A stretch of 64,000 bases of DNA from JBAZKK01 sp964456925 (GTDB lineage Bacteria > Omnitrophota > Gorgyraeia > Gygaellales > Profunditerraquicolaceae): the NCBI GenBank assembly GCA_964456925.1, contig CAYWCX010000001.1:32113-96112 (forward strand). The letters are read 5' to 3'. A program made the position numbers and the translations under genes. Numbering within the stretch: the first letter of the stretch is position 1; the number at the start of each line of letters is the position of its first letter. Below the pieces are notes generated by a model. It ran no database searches, was not told where the DNA came from, and saw nothing but the letters and a program-made list of their open reading frames with translations. Shown one piece after another: positions 51,338 to 59,339 of the stretch.

Positions 51338-52180
51338 CTACTCTAAAAGTTTTTTGCGAACCTGCTCCACAAAAGAACTGATTTCAGGATTGCCGGGGTC
51401 GAGATATTCTGCGACCGTGGCTTCTTTTAAGGCCGCCACATACTGTCTTCTGGCAAAATTCTCCTTGGCGTCTCTGAGGTAATTCATGGCGCGGGACTTG
51501 TTGTCCGTGACACGCTCCCGGACTATTTCGGCCTCCTTGGCGACTGCTTCGTAGGATTCCTGAGGAACCGAAACTTGCGTTTCGGGATATTTTAGTGCTG
51601 CGGCTTGTCGGCCTTGCGGCTCTGCCGGCGCTATCTCTACTGATGTGCCGGCTTGCGCGGGGCCCTGCTGGTATTGCTGCCTGCCGATACCGTAAGCCTC
51701 GGGGTACACCCGGGCAATATCGCCTATCCTGCGCCGCGCTGCCTCGGCCCAGGGGTCATCGGGCGCGCCGAGCGTCGCCCGCTTCATCCAGCAGGTTGCG
51801 GCATCGCCGTAATTACCCTCCTCTTCATAAACAATTGCCAGGTTGGAATAACTGTTGGGGTAATCCGGAGTAATCTCGATTGCCTTAAGGTACATCGCCT
51901 TAGCCGCATCTAATTCCCCCAGTGTCTCCAGGATAATACCCGCGTCATTATAGGTTATAACGTATTGGGGGTCCAGCACAATGGCCTTACGGTAATAGCC
52001 CAGGGCTTCCTCGAGCTTGCCTTCCTTTTGCGCCTCCAGACCCAATTCGCGGTAAAGCTTGGCCTGGTCTGATACCAGAGACGGTTCCTCGGCAAGGCAG
52101 AAATCCGCTCTCAAACACAAAAACAACGCTCCTATTATAATAATATAAAAGGGGAAAAATTTTGCGGGATGTTCTGGCAT
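51338..52180 (-). CDS. Exported TPR protein of unknown function
   Basis: 280 residues. An N-terminal hydrophobic segment (about 8-28, ending FCLAEE) is a probable signal peptide or anchor. Three to four TPR units follow (about 38-150; YRELGLEAQKEGKLEEALGYYRKAIVLDP and relatives). A Gln/Ala/Pro-rich linker and a further TPR-like pair at the C-terminus complete it. TPR proteins act as protein-interaction scaffolds. It lies 46 bp downstream of acsB on the same strand, but a link to C1 metabolism is not shown. The ATG at 52180 is preferred over 52219, which nearly abuts acsB. Confidence 0.8.
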   Translation of the reverse strand: MPEHPAKFFPFYIIIIGALFLCLRADFCLAEEPSLVSDQAKLYRELGLEAQKEGKLEEALGYYRKAIVLDPQYVITYNDAGIILETLGELDAAKAMYLKAIEITPDYPNSYSNLAIVYEEEGNYGDAATCWMKRATLGAPDDPWAEAARRRIGDIARVYPEAYGIGRQQYQQGPAQAGTSVEIAPAEPQGRQAAALKYPETQVSVPQESYEAVAKEAEIVRERVTDNKSRAMNYLRDAKENFARRQYVAALKEATVAEYLDPGNPEISSFVEQVRKKLLE

Positions 52181-52226
52181 TCTCGTCTTTAATATATAGG
52201 AAAAGCCAAAAAAGGTCAAGTGAAAT

Positions 52227-54413
52227 TTACAATAACGGCGGCATCTTGAGGACCGGATGCCCTACCTTGTTAAGGAAGTTGATTAATTCCTCGGCGTTGG
52301 TAGCGGTGTGCTCATCGGCAATCTTATCCGGAAGGTCCGGCTCCCCAATCTCTCCGGCGCGTTTCTTTAATTTATCCGCCAGAAGTTCCTTCAGTTCAAC
52401 CGGCATCCACACCAGGCGCTTCAATCCGCCTTCGGCAGCAATGAATTTATTGCTCACGATATAGAGTTTACCTATGCCCAGGAACCCCGGGGTCTGGACC
52501 CCGCCGCCCACCGAACCCGCCATGGTAGTAAAGGACATCCCCGAAGGGGTCAGCCCGGAATAATCGCGGTGCACCACCATTACCCCGTTTACCTCCGGCA
52601 CGATGGCGGCGATGCATTCAAAACACCCGCAGGAAGACTGCGGGGAATCCATCAGGGAATACATATTGACCCGCTCGATGGTCTTATTAGACTTGTTATA
52701 AACGAAGTCATTGATGTTTTTCCACTGCCCCAAATTGCTGTCCAGCGCCTCTCCTTTTTTAACCGGCTGGTTCGGGCCGGTCGGAGTAATCTCAAAGGAG
52801 GCCTTGGCGTCGAGCCAGGAATAAGCGCCGCAAAGACCGAGGCGCTCGGGGGTAACAATACAGACATGGTTGGGCGCGAAAGACTGGCACAAGAGACAGG
52901 AATAAAAGGTATCCACGCTTTCATCACTCATCCCGCTGATGCGCTCGTCGCGTTCGTCGTAGCTTTTTTTGGCCCGGGGCAATAACCTTTCAACATCCGC
53001 CTGGACGGTGTAAAGCGTAACCTGCACCTTGTCTACGATAGCGCTGTATTCCTGATGCAACATAGCGTGCAGGATAATGCCGATATCTTTCAGGCGGAAC
53101 CCCTTCTCAAAGGCCTCCTTGGAGATACGTATCCAGTTCATATCCCTCTGGCCGACGTGCATCAGCCCCATGGCATAATTTATGAAACGGTGGATCTGGC
53201 GTTCCAGGATGGGCTCAAAATCTTTCTGCATCTTACGGCCGGCCACCTCCACAATAATTGCCAGCGGTAAGGACTTACTGCCCTTCGGCAGCCGGTCAAT
53301 ATCCGGGCCGTGCAATTCCACCTTGCCGTCCTGGACTCCATCCATCTTCTTTAAGGTAAGGTACTCAAAGGAAAGGGTGCTCTTGCCGCCGAACTCCACG
53401 TGCAGTTGCTCTTTTCTTACCCGCTCACCTTCGAACGCCGCGGCATAGGGAACGGGAATGGGAACTTCGGTAACCTTGACCTTCAGCCCCCTGGTCTCGA
53501 TACATTTTGCGGGAAGTTTACGGTAATCCTTCTCGGTAACCAGGGCCTCGTATAAGGTAGTGTCAATCTTGCCCAACTGCGGCACCTCCAAGTCGGTAAT
53601 AATAGGAAAGCCCATTGCCAGCACTCCCAGCCCGGTTGCTACCAGGATTTCATCCACATGGCTCAAAAGCATCACAAATGCCGGAATTTTCTGCTGGCTG
53701 TATTTTAAAATCTCTTCCCACTGCCCGCTCTTTAAGCCGCCGTACATAAGCGGGGCGCGCACCGCCCAGTTTACCGCGTAGATGGCGGATAAATAATCCT
53801 CTCCCAAAGGCACGATATAATTTTCCAGCCCCAATTCTACCCTTTTATTCTCGAGTTGTTTCTTAAAACTATTTCCGTTGACGCTGCCGACCAGGATACT
53901 GACGATGCTCTTGCTTTGGAAATCCCGCACCACCGTAACCGCCGCCTCCTCGTCTTTAGCCGGGCCAAGGATTACCGCAATCCCGGCAATCCTGCCGTCA
54001 ACCAGCTGGATTCCCAGCGACCTTAAAAGCGTATCCGAAAGAAATCCCGCATAGCCCTGCTTGGGGTGCTCTTTGTCAAGATAATTTATCGCGGCTAAAA
54101 CTTCCTCGCAAAGCAGGGTGGCAATGCCTTTATTCAAAATCCCGCCTAATGCCGCGATATGCAAACCGCTGGATGCCGGCTGATTATTGCTAAGGGCCTC
54201 GGCTTCTTTAAGAATCTTTAAACAATCGTCCAGATTCCTGGCTTCGATTTTTAATAGTGAGTATGCCAGGGGCAGATAATAATTGGTATCCCTGAAGCCG
54301 ATTGCGCTGTCGGCGCCTTTTTCCTTGATTGCCTTATTAACGGCGCCCCTCGCGGCGCTGATGACAGTATCCGTCCCCTTGGTGCCTAATTCGATTAAGA
54401 CGTTTGCTGACAT
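52227..54413 (-). CDS. acsB: AcsB, acetyl-CoA synthase (CODH/ACS beta subunit)
   Basis: Nickel-iron enzyme that joins a methyl group (from the corrinoid Fe-S protein), CO and CoA to acetyl-CoA. It is 728 residues, against 729 in Moorella. A-cluster ligands fall at C506, C509, C518 and C528 (4Fe-4S) and C595-G-C597 (distal Ni site), the same numbers as in the Moorella enzyme. The N-terminal domain that contacts CODH is present. The gene overlaps the flavoprotein gene by 19 nt. acsA, acsC, acsD and acsE are not in the window. Confidence 0.97.
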   Translation of the reverse strand: MSANVLIELGTKGTDTVISAARGAVNKAIKEKGADSAIGFRDTNYYLPLAYSLLKIEARNLDDCLKILKEAEALSNNQPASSGLHIAALGGILNKGIATLLCEEVLAAINYLDKEHPKQGYAGFLSDTLLRSLGIQLVDGRIAGIAVILGPAKDEEAAVTVVRDFQSKSIVSILVGSVNGNSFKKQLENKRVELGLENYIVPLGEDYLSAIYAVNWAVRAPLMYGGLKSGQWEEILKYSQQKIPAFVMLLSHVDEILVATGLGVLAMGFPIITDLEVPQLGKIDTTLYEALVTEKDYRKLPAKCIETRGLKVKVTEVPIPVPYAAAFEGERVRKEQLHVEFGGKSTLSFEYLTLKKMDGVQDGKVELHGPDIDRLPKGSKSLPLAIIVEVAGRKMQKDFEPILERQIHRFINYAMGLMHVGQRDMNWIRISKEAFEKGFRLKDIGIILHAMLHQEYSAIVDKVQVTLYTVQADVERLLPRAKKSYDERDERISGMSDESVDTFYSCLLCQSFAPNHVCIVTPERLGLCGAYSWLDAKASFEITPTGPNQPVKKGEALDSNLGQWKNINDFVYNKSNKTIERVNMYSLMDSPQSSCGCFECIAAIVPEVNGVMVVHRDYSGLTPSGMSFTTMAGSVGGGVQTPGFLGIGKLYIVSNKFIAAEGGLKRLVWMPVELKELLADKLKKRAGEIGEPDLPDKIADEHTATNAEELINFLNKVGHPVLKMPPLL

Positions 54414-55291
54414 AGGTTATTTTCTCCCTTCGTCTGTTTGATTAAACTCTCGGCTGCTGTGATACCCTCTTTAATCGCGTCATCCCAGGTTTTGGCACTC
54501 GCCACGCTGCCGCAGGCAAAGACATTTTCTATACTGGTGCGCATCAAGTCATTAACGATGACACAGCCGTCCCTGGTCTCGATATCGCTGCCTTTTAAAA
54601 ATTCGCTCGCCGGAAGGTGTGCTCCCGCAAATATCACCAGCGGCATCCCGATGACCTTGCCGTTAGTAAGTTTTATCGCCTGCATCTGGGCGCCTTCGCC
54701 GATAATCTCATTTACTTCCAGGCCCTCTATCCATTCCTGCTTGCCGGACGGCGAAAAGGAATCCGGCCTGGTTTTGGCGATAATCTTTACCTCTTTATCC
54801 CGAAGCAGCGGAACACCCGCCAATTCAACGCAAACCATCGGCTCGCCGACGATAGCCACGGTATCGGCAAGCATCAGGCGCTGTTTAATCTCTTTGATTT
54901 CTTCGAGCGCGTAAAAAATAAATACCCCTTCTTTGCTATTGCCGGCGATATCCGGCAAAACCGGCTTACTGCCCGAGGCAATCACCAAGTAATCATAATT
55001 TATTTTAGTATTATCTTTAAGGGTGAGGCGCTGTTTTTTAGTCTCTACCAGCGCCACCTTGCTGTTTTTTAAAAACCTTACCTTATTTTTTTCATAATAA
55101 TCATCGGGGCACAGGAATAGCTCATCCTCACCAATGCTACCGGCGAGATATCCCAAGAGCAGGTTGCGGTTGTAGGCGCTGTAATCTTCCGCGCTGATAA
55201 CCGTTATTTCTTTCTCTGTGGGGTTTTTGACAAGGGTATCGCAGCAGGAAAAACCCGCGGCAGAATTCCCGATGATGATAATCTTAGGCAT
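54395..55291 (-). CDS. FAD-dependent oxidoreductase linked to the C1 cluster
   Basis: 298-residue pyridine-nucleotide-disulfide-type flavoprotein starting MPKIIIIGNSAAGFSCCDTL, with a GxSxAG FAD motif. DYLVIASGSKPVLPDI and the C-terminal NVFACGSVAS follow. The second Rossmann motif, normally GGGxxGxE, reads VGEPMVCVELAG and the domain is shortened, so NAD(P)H binding is doubtful. No Fe-S or redox-active CxxC motif is seen. It is placed between metF and acsB and overlaps acsB by 19 nt. A role in electron supply to MetF or in AcsB activation is inference only. Confidence 0.8.
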   Translation of the reverse strand: MPKIIIIGNSAAGFSCCDTLVKNPTEKEITVISAEDYSAYNRNLLLGYLAGSIGEDELFLCPDDYYEKNKVRFLKNSKVALVETKKQRLTLKDNTKINYDYLVIASGSKPVLPDIAGNSKEGVFIFYALEEIKEIKQRLMLADTVAIVGEPMVCVELAGVPLLRDKEVKIIAKTRPDSFSPSGKQEWIEGLEVNEIIGEGAQMQAIKLTNGKVIGMPLVIFAGAHLPASEFLKGSDIETRDGCVIVNDLMRTSIENVFACGSVASAKTWDDAIKEGITAAESLIKQTKGENNLCQQTS

Positions 55292-55293
55292 AG

Positions 55294-56163
55294 TTACAAA
55301 CCGCAAGCATCCAGCACTAAGGGAACCTTTTTATCCCAGCCGATGGGCATAATATGGATACCGCGGCACATCGGTTTAAGTTCTTTGATGAGACGGCTGG
55401 CAATCTCCACGGATTTCGCAACCTTATCTTTGGTCTCTTCCATTTCCTTGATTAAAGGGTCCGGGACACAGACGCCGGCGACGTTCTTATTCATATAACG
55501 CGCCATACCCGCGGACTTTAACAATACTATACCCGCCAGGATGGGAACCTTAAGATGCCTGACCTTGCTAAGAAAATTTTCAAAAACCTTGATATCATAT
55601 ACTGCCTGGGTCTGAAAGAATTCCGCCCCGGCTTCAATTTTTTTCTCCATTTTCAGGATTTGCGGCTCTGGAGGGTCTGCCCCGGGATTGACTACCGCTC
55701 CGACGCAGAACTTCGGCGGCGCGCCTTCCAGTTTATTGCCGTTCATATCCAATCCTCCCTGGAGCTTCCTTACCACCTGTAATAACTGCACCGAATCCAG
55801 GTCAAACACCGGCTTGGCTTCGGGGTGGTCTCCCATAGTGGTGTGGTCGCCGGTAAGAATCAGAATATTTTCAATGCCAAGCGCGGCTGCGGAAAGGATA
55901 TCGGACTGCAGGGCCAGGCGGTTACGGTCGCGGCAGGTCAGCTGGAATATCGGCTCAAAACCTTTCTGCTTCAAGAGGCCGCATACTACAAGCGAGCCCA
56001 GGCGCATCACCGAACTCTGTAAGTCGGTAACGTTGATGCCGTCGACCCGGCCGCGGATAAGCTCGGCATCCTCCAGGATAACCTTAGTCTCAATCCCTTT
56101 GGGCGGCCCGATCTCCGAGGTCACCATAAATTTGCCCGATTGCAACTTCTCTTTAAACGTCAT
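55294..56163 (-). CDS. metF: MetF, methylenetetrahydrofolate reductase
   Basis: FAD enzyme making 5-methyl-THF, the methyl donor for acetyl-CoA synthesis and methionine. The 289 residues include VTSEIGPPKGIE, VDGINVTD, FQLTCRDRNR, ILILTGDH and FFQTQAVYD. No NAD-binding extension is present. MetV and RnfC2, which partner MetF in acetogens, are not adjacent; a flavoprotein gene is instead. The gap upstream (56164-56602) is filled by two structured repeats. Confidence 0.93.
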   Translation of the reverse strand: MTFKEKLQSGKFMVTSEIGPPKGIETKVILEDAELIRGRVDGINVTDLQSSVMRLGSLVVCGLLKQKGFEPIFQLTCRDRNRLALQSDILSAAALGIENILILTGDHTTMGDHPEAKPVFDLDSVQLLQVVRKLQGGLDMNGNKLEGAPPKFCVGAVVNPGADPPEPQILKMEKKIEAGAEFFQTQAVYDIKVFENFLSKVRHLKVPILAGIVLLKSAGMARYMNKNVAGVCVPDPLIKEMEETKDKVAKSVEIASRLIKELKPMCRGIHIMPIGWDKKVPLVLDACGL

Positions 56164-56185
56164 CTATTCCCCTTAGTGGGTTTGT

Positions 56186-56331
56186 CTTGGTTTGTTTCTC
56201 GCAGCACCGCTCGATTTTTCCCACCGAGAAAAACCTCGCTTGGAGTTTCTGCTCTCTCTCACCGACTTCTTTTTTAGCGGGTGAACCTTGGCCGCTCGCA
56301 TAAACTACATGCTGCTCAAAATCAAACCAAG
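56186..56331 (-). repeat. Structured repeat element, second type
   Basis: 146-bp block with ends CTTGGTTTG and CAAACCAAG and nested GCAGCA/TGCTGC inside. The centre holds smaller hairpins (CGAG-GTTTTT-CTCG and GCGG...CCGC). The open frame across it (60 codons) has no family resemblance and is judged spurious. The nested stems suggest a foldable RNA or a MITE. One copy occurs in the window, so its repeat nature elsewhere is unproven. Confidence 0.6.
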
Positions 56332-56382
56332 CCATCCCGCTAATCAGAATAATGAATCTGGCGTTATTTCGAGCGAATAAAT

Positions 56383-56543
56383 TTTATGCGTTTCGCTGAA
56401 GGCACATTAGAAAATTTTCGGCAAAAGTCTGCGAGGGATTACGGCGAGTGGAAGTATGTCTTGCCCGCGATAGCCTTTACGTAAACGAGCCGTAAACCGA
56501 AGCAGACGGCGAAAATTTTCCGTGCCGGAAGCGAAACCATAAA
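56383..56543 (+). repeat. Dispersed palindromic repeat, copy C
   Basis: 161-bp copy of the element at 13004-13158 and 13221-13385. It starts TTTATGCGTTTCGCT and ends AGCGAAACCATAAA. Stems GGCAC/GTGCC, GAAAATTTTCG/CGAAAATTTTC, GTCTGC/GCAGAC and TTACGGC/GCCGTAA nest inside. It is nearly identical to copy A, with a few differences in the loop. It separates folD from metF within the C1 gene cluster. Confidence 0.87.
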
Positions 56544-56602
56544 ATCAATTCGCATGTTGTAACATTCAGCACACGAACAATATTCCGCAGCAAAATTATT
56601 AT

Positions 56603-57442
56603 TTATTTGAGCTTTGCTGCCTCAACCAGGTTGCGCATCAGGATGGTAACGGTAAGAGGTCCTACACCGCCGGGAACAGGGGTAATAAAGGAGGCACGCT
56701 TCTGGGCTCCCTCGAACTCCACATCCCCTACGATCTTATCCCCGACCCTGTTTATACCCACATCAATAACAATAGCGCCTTCTTTAATCCACTCGCCCTT
56801 AATCAGCCCGGCCTTGCCTACTGCGACAATCAAAACCTCGGCGCCCCTGACGTGCGCTTCGAGCTTGCCGGCCTTGGAGGTCCCGATATGGCAGACCGTA
56901 ACCGTGGCGAATTTATCCAGCAATAAAAGGCTTAAGGGTTTGCCTACGATTTCGCTGTGGCCTATTATCACTACCTCTTTACCGTATAAATCTACGGTGC
57001 TCTCCTTTAATAATTCCATTACCGCTGCGGCAGTACAAGGTAGAATCCTGGTCTTGCCGAAGAGAATCTTGCCGATATTTGCCGGATGCATCCCCTCTAC
57101 GTCCTTTTCGGGGAGAATGAACTGGCTGATTGTCTTATAATCAATGCGCTGCGGCAGGGGCATCTGGATAATTATGCCGTCCACGGACTTATCGGAATTC
57201 ATACGCTGTATAAACTCTACCAGCTCTTTTTCCGAAATCTCTTCGGGCAGTTTATGGAAACGGTATTCTATCCCCAGCCCTTCGGCGGTCTTTTGCTGGG
57301 ATTTCACGTAACTGGCGGCGCCGGCGTTCTCGCCTACCTGGACGCTCACCAGAACGGGCTTGCGGGCCAGGCCCTCGATTTCTTTTTTAATCCCCTCTTT
57401 TATTCTTTCCGCGACGGGCTTACCCTCTAATAATCTTGCCAA
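56603..57442 (-). CDS. folD: FolD, methylene-THF dehydrogenase / cyclohydrolase
   Basis: Interconverts methylene-, methenyl- and formyl-THF with NAD(P)+. The 279 residues contain the catalytic Lys in SYVKSQQKTAEGLGI, GIIIQMPLPQ, ILPCTAAAVMELL, IGHSEIVGKPL and the C-terminal ITPVPGGVGPLTVTILM. It overlaps fchA by 23 nt. It belongs to the methyl branch of the Wood-Ljungdahl pathway, and equally to general folate metabolism. Confidence 0.96.
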   Translation of the reverse strand: MARLLEGKPVAERIKEGIKKEIEGLARKPVLVSVQVGENAGAASYVKSQQKTAEGLGIEYRFHKLPEEISEKELVEFIQRMNSDKSVDGIIIQMPLPQRIDYKTISQFILPEKDVEGMHPANIGKILFGKTRILPCTAAAVMELLKESTVDLYGKEVVIIGHSEIVGKPLSLLLLDKFATVTVCHIGTSKAGKLEAHVRGAEVLIVAVGKAGLIKGEWIKEGAIVIDVGINRVGDKIVGDVEFEGAQKRASFITPVPGGVGPLTVTILMRNLVEAAKLK

Positions 57443-57986
57443 CTTTTACCTCCGTGTCTAATCTGATTTTTTTAATGGTTTTTTGTTTGTTAGATAGTTC
57501 ATTGCGGATTCTGGCGCTTAATTTTTTGTCGTTTAGGGACTTGAGGTTTATCTCAACGTTAAAGTATGCGCTCGCAAAAGCCGACTCCAATAGCGCCGCT
57601 GCCACTGCCACGTCGCTTATCAGGTTTACATTGCCTTTCTTAATCAGGACAGGCAATAATTTCATCCCCTCAAAACAGAGCCGGCAGACCATAAAAGGCA
57701 CGTCCAGGGCATCACGCAGGTTCTTGCTGCGGTAAGCCGCCACATCAAGGTCCACCAGATTAAGGAATTCCGCGCGCAGCCGCTCGGACTTACCGAGGGT
57801 TACCTGTAATTCTTTTTCGTATTGAGCGTAACGCGGCTTGCCGAGGGTAAAGCTCACCACCATACTTACCAGTGACGCGCCCAGCGCAGCGGTTAATGCC
57901 GCGGCTGAACCGCCTCCCGGCGCCGGCAGTTTTGCCGCGAGGTCATCAAGGTATTTCTTTAAATTAGTGTCTTGATATTTTTTCAT
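57420..57986 (-). CDS. fchA: FchA, methenyl-THF cyclohydrolase (formiminoTHF cyclodeaminase family)
   Basis: 188-residue helical enzyme of the cyclodeaminase family. The signature is LAAKLPAPGGGSAAALTAALGASLVSMV, followed by amphipathic helices. In acetogens FchA hydrolyses methenyl-THF next to FolD, and its presence beside folD, metF and acsB supports that role. A role in histidine degradation is less likely because no hut gene is nearby. Confidence 0.92.
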   Translation of the reverse strand: MKKYQDTNLKKYLDDLAAKLPAPGGGSAAALTAALGASLVSMVVSFTLGKPRYAQYEKELQVTLGKSERLRAEFLNLVDLDVAAYRSKNLRDALDVPFMVCRLCFEGMKLLPVLIKKGNVNLISDVAVAAALLESAFASAYFNVEINLKSLNDKKLSARIRNELSNKQKTIKKIRLDTEVKVGKIIRG

Positions 57987-58364
57987 TTAACTAAAATCTC
58001 CCTCCAATTCAAAGGCATCCTGAATCAGGTCTATTTCAGGGCGAACCCCGGATTCCAGCACCGCAACTACGTCAAACCTCGCCTTAGCGTCCAAAAGATT
58101 GTTTTCTTTCAGGAAACTCAATGCTACCCGTGAAATCTTTGCTCTCTTCGTCCTGGAGACTGCCTCCTGGGGCAAGCCGTATCCAGAGCCGCGCCTGGCC
58201 TTGACCTCGATAAAACAAAGCGTGCTCTTATGCCGGGCGATAATATCTATCTCGCCTAATTTATTACGGTAATTCCTTTTGATAATGCTGTAACCGCGCT
58301 GCTTCAAAAAATCCGCGGCCTTGTCTTCGGCATACCGCCCCAGCGATAGATTGCCTTTAGTCAT
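57987..58364 (-). CDS. YraN-family (UPF0102) nuclease-like protein
   Basis: 125-residue restriction-endonuclease-fold protein. It carries the signatures GRYAEDKAADFLKQRGY and NYRNKLGEIDIIA..TLCFIEVKAR, with the catalytic-type D..ExK set. The function is unclear; members are thought to act on branched DNA. It commonly lies next to rnhB, as here (8-nt overlap). Confidence 0.9.
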   Translation of the reverse strand: MTKGNLSLGRYAEDKAADFLKQRGYSIIKRNYRNKLGEIDIIARHKSTLCFIEVKARRGSGYGLPQEAVSRTKRAKISRVALSFLKENNLLDAKARFDVVAVLESGVRPEIDLIQDAFELEGDFS

Positions 58365-58959
58365 GGCGAAAACTCAGCCGGTGTATATCAGAGAGCCCGA
58401 ATTTCGCTACTGCCAGGCGGTGTGCTTTAGTAGGATAGCCTTTATGCTGCAAAAAACCGTATTGGGGATAAACCCGATGGTAAGAAACCATCATCCTGTC
58501 GCGGATGACCTTCGCCAGGATTGAAGCACAGGCAATGCTCTTGGATTTTCCATCGCCGCCGATGATATTGCTGATAGGAAGATGAGTGCTTAAGTCCACG
58601 TTGCCGTCAACCAATAACCGGATGCGTTTCCCGGCTTTGGGTTTTAACCCGTTGACGAGGCTGGCAATCGCCTTTTCCATGGCGATGCGCGTAGCCACCA
58701 GTATATTCAGGTGGTCGATTACCTTCTCACTCACGATACCCACCCCGAATAAGGACTTCCTGATAATCTCGGGGAACGCCTTCTCGCGCTGGAGAGGGCT
58801 TAATTTTTTGGAATCGTCGATACGGTTTTTGAAATTTTTATTTTTGAGCAGCACCGCAGCCGCCACTACCGGACCGGCGAGGCAGCCTCTGCCCACCTCA
58901 TCCACTCCGATAATCAGGTCATAGCCCTGTCTGCGGAACTTCCTCTCGTAATAGAGCAC
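58357..58959 (-). CDS. rnhB: Ribonuclease HII
   Basis: Removes ribonucleotides from DNA and RNA primers. The 200 residues contain GVDEVGRGCLAGPVVAAAV with the catalytic Asp-Glu pair, the DSKKLSP segment, and CASILAKVIRDRMM. It lies between rplS and yraN, a conserved order in many bacteria. Confidence 0.95.
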   Translation of the reverse strand: MLYYERKFRRQGYDLIIGVDEVGRGCLAGPVVAAAVLLKNKNFKNRIDDSKKLSPLQREKAFPEIIRKSLFGVGIVSEKVIDHLNILVATRIAMEKAIASLVNGLKPKAGKRIRLLVDGNVDLSTHLPISNIIGGDGKSKSIACASILAKVIRDRMMVSYHRVYPQYGFLQHKGYPTKAHRLAVAKFGLSDIHRLSFRHD

Positions 58960-58962
58960 CTT

Positions 58963-59328
58963 TTAGGCGGATTGCTCCCTGGTTTCGCTGGATGCGATTT
59001 TGGTAGCGCGTTTGCCGACTTTCTGGCGCAGATAATAAAGCTTGGCGCGCTTGACCTTGCCCGGGCGTATGAGTTCAATGCGTTCAATGCTGGGCGAATA
59101 CAACGGGAAGACGCGCTCAATGCCCTCTCCGTAAGAAACCTTGCGGACGGTAAAATTTTCCCTTGAGCCGCTGCCCTTCCTTGAGATTACCACCCCCTCA
59201 AAAGGGTGCAGCCGGGTCTTGTCCGGCCCCTCCGGGATTTTAACCAGCACCTTGACGGTGTCTCCGACGCTAAAATGCGGGATTTCTCTTTTGGTGTACT
59301 CTTCTTCGATCATTCTGAGCTTGTTCAC
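58963..59328 (-). CDS. rplS: Ribosomal protein L19
   Basis: 121-residue 50S protein at the subunit interface. It carries FSVGDTVKVLVKIPEG, FEGVVISRKGSGSRENFTVRKVSYGEGIERVFPL and the basic KVKRAKLYYLRQKVGKRA tail, all standard. The ribosome site AGGAGGAGA lies upstream. It is co-transcribed with trmD. Confidence 0.97.
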   Translation of the reverse strand: MNKLRMIEEEYTKREIPHFSVGDTVKVLVKIPEGPDKTRLHPFEGVVISRKGSGSRENFTVRKVSYGEGIERVFPLYSPSIERIELIRPGKVKRAKLYYLRQKVGKRATKIASSETREQSA

Positions 59329-59339
59329 GGTTCTCCTCC

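Noticed and set aside
56153..56335. 60-codon minus-strand frame before metF
   Set aside because: It lies within the structured repeat 56186-56331, lacks a ribosome site, and resembles no protein family.
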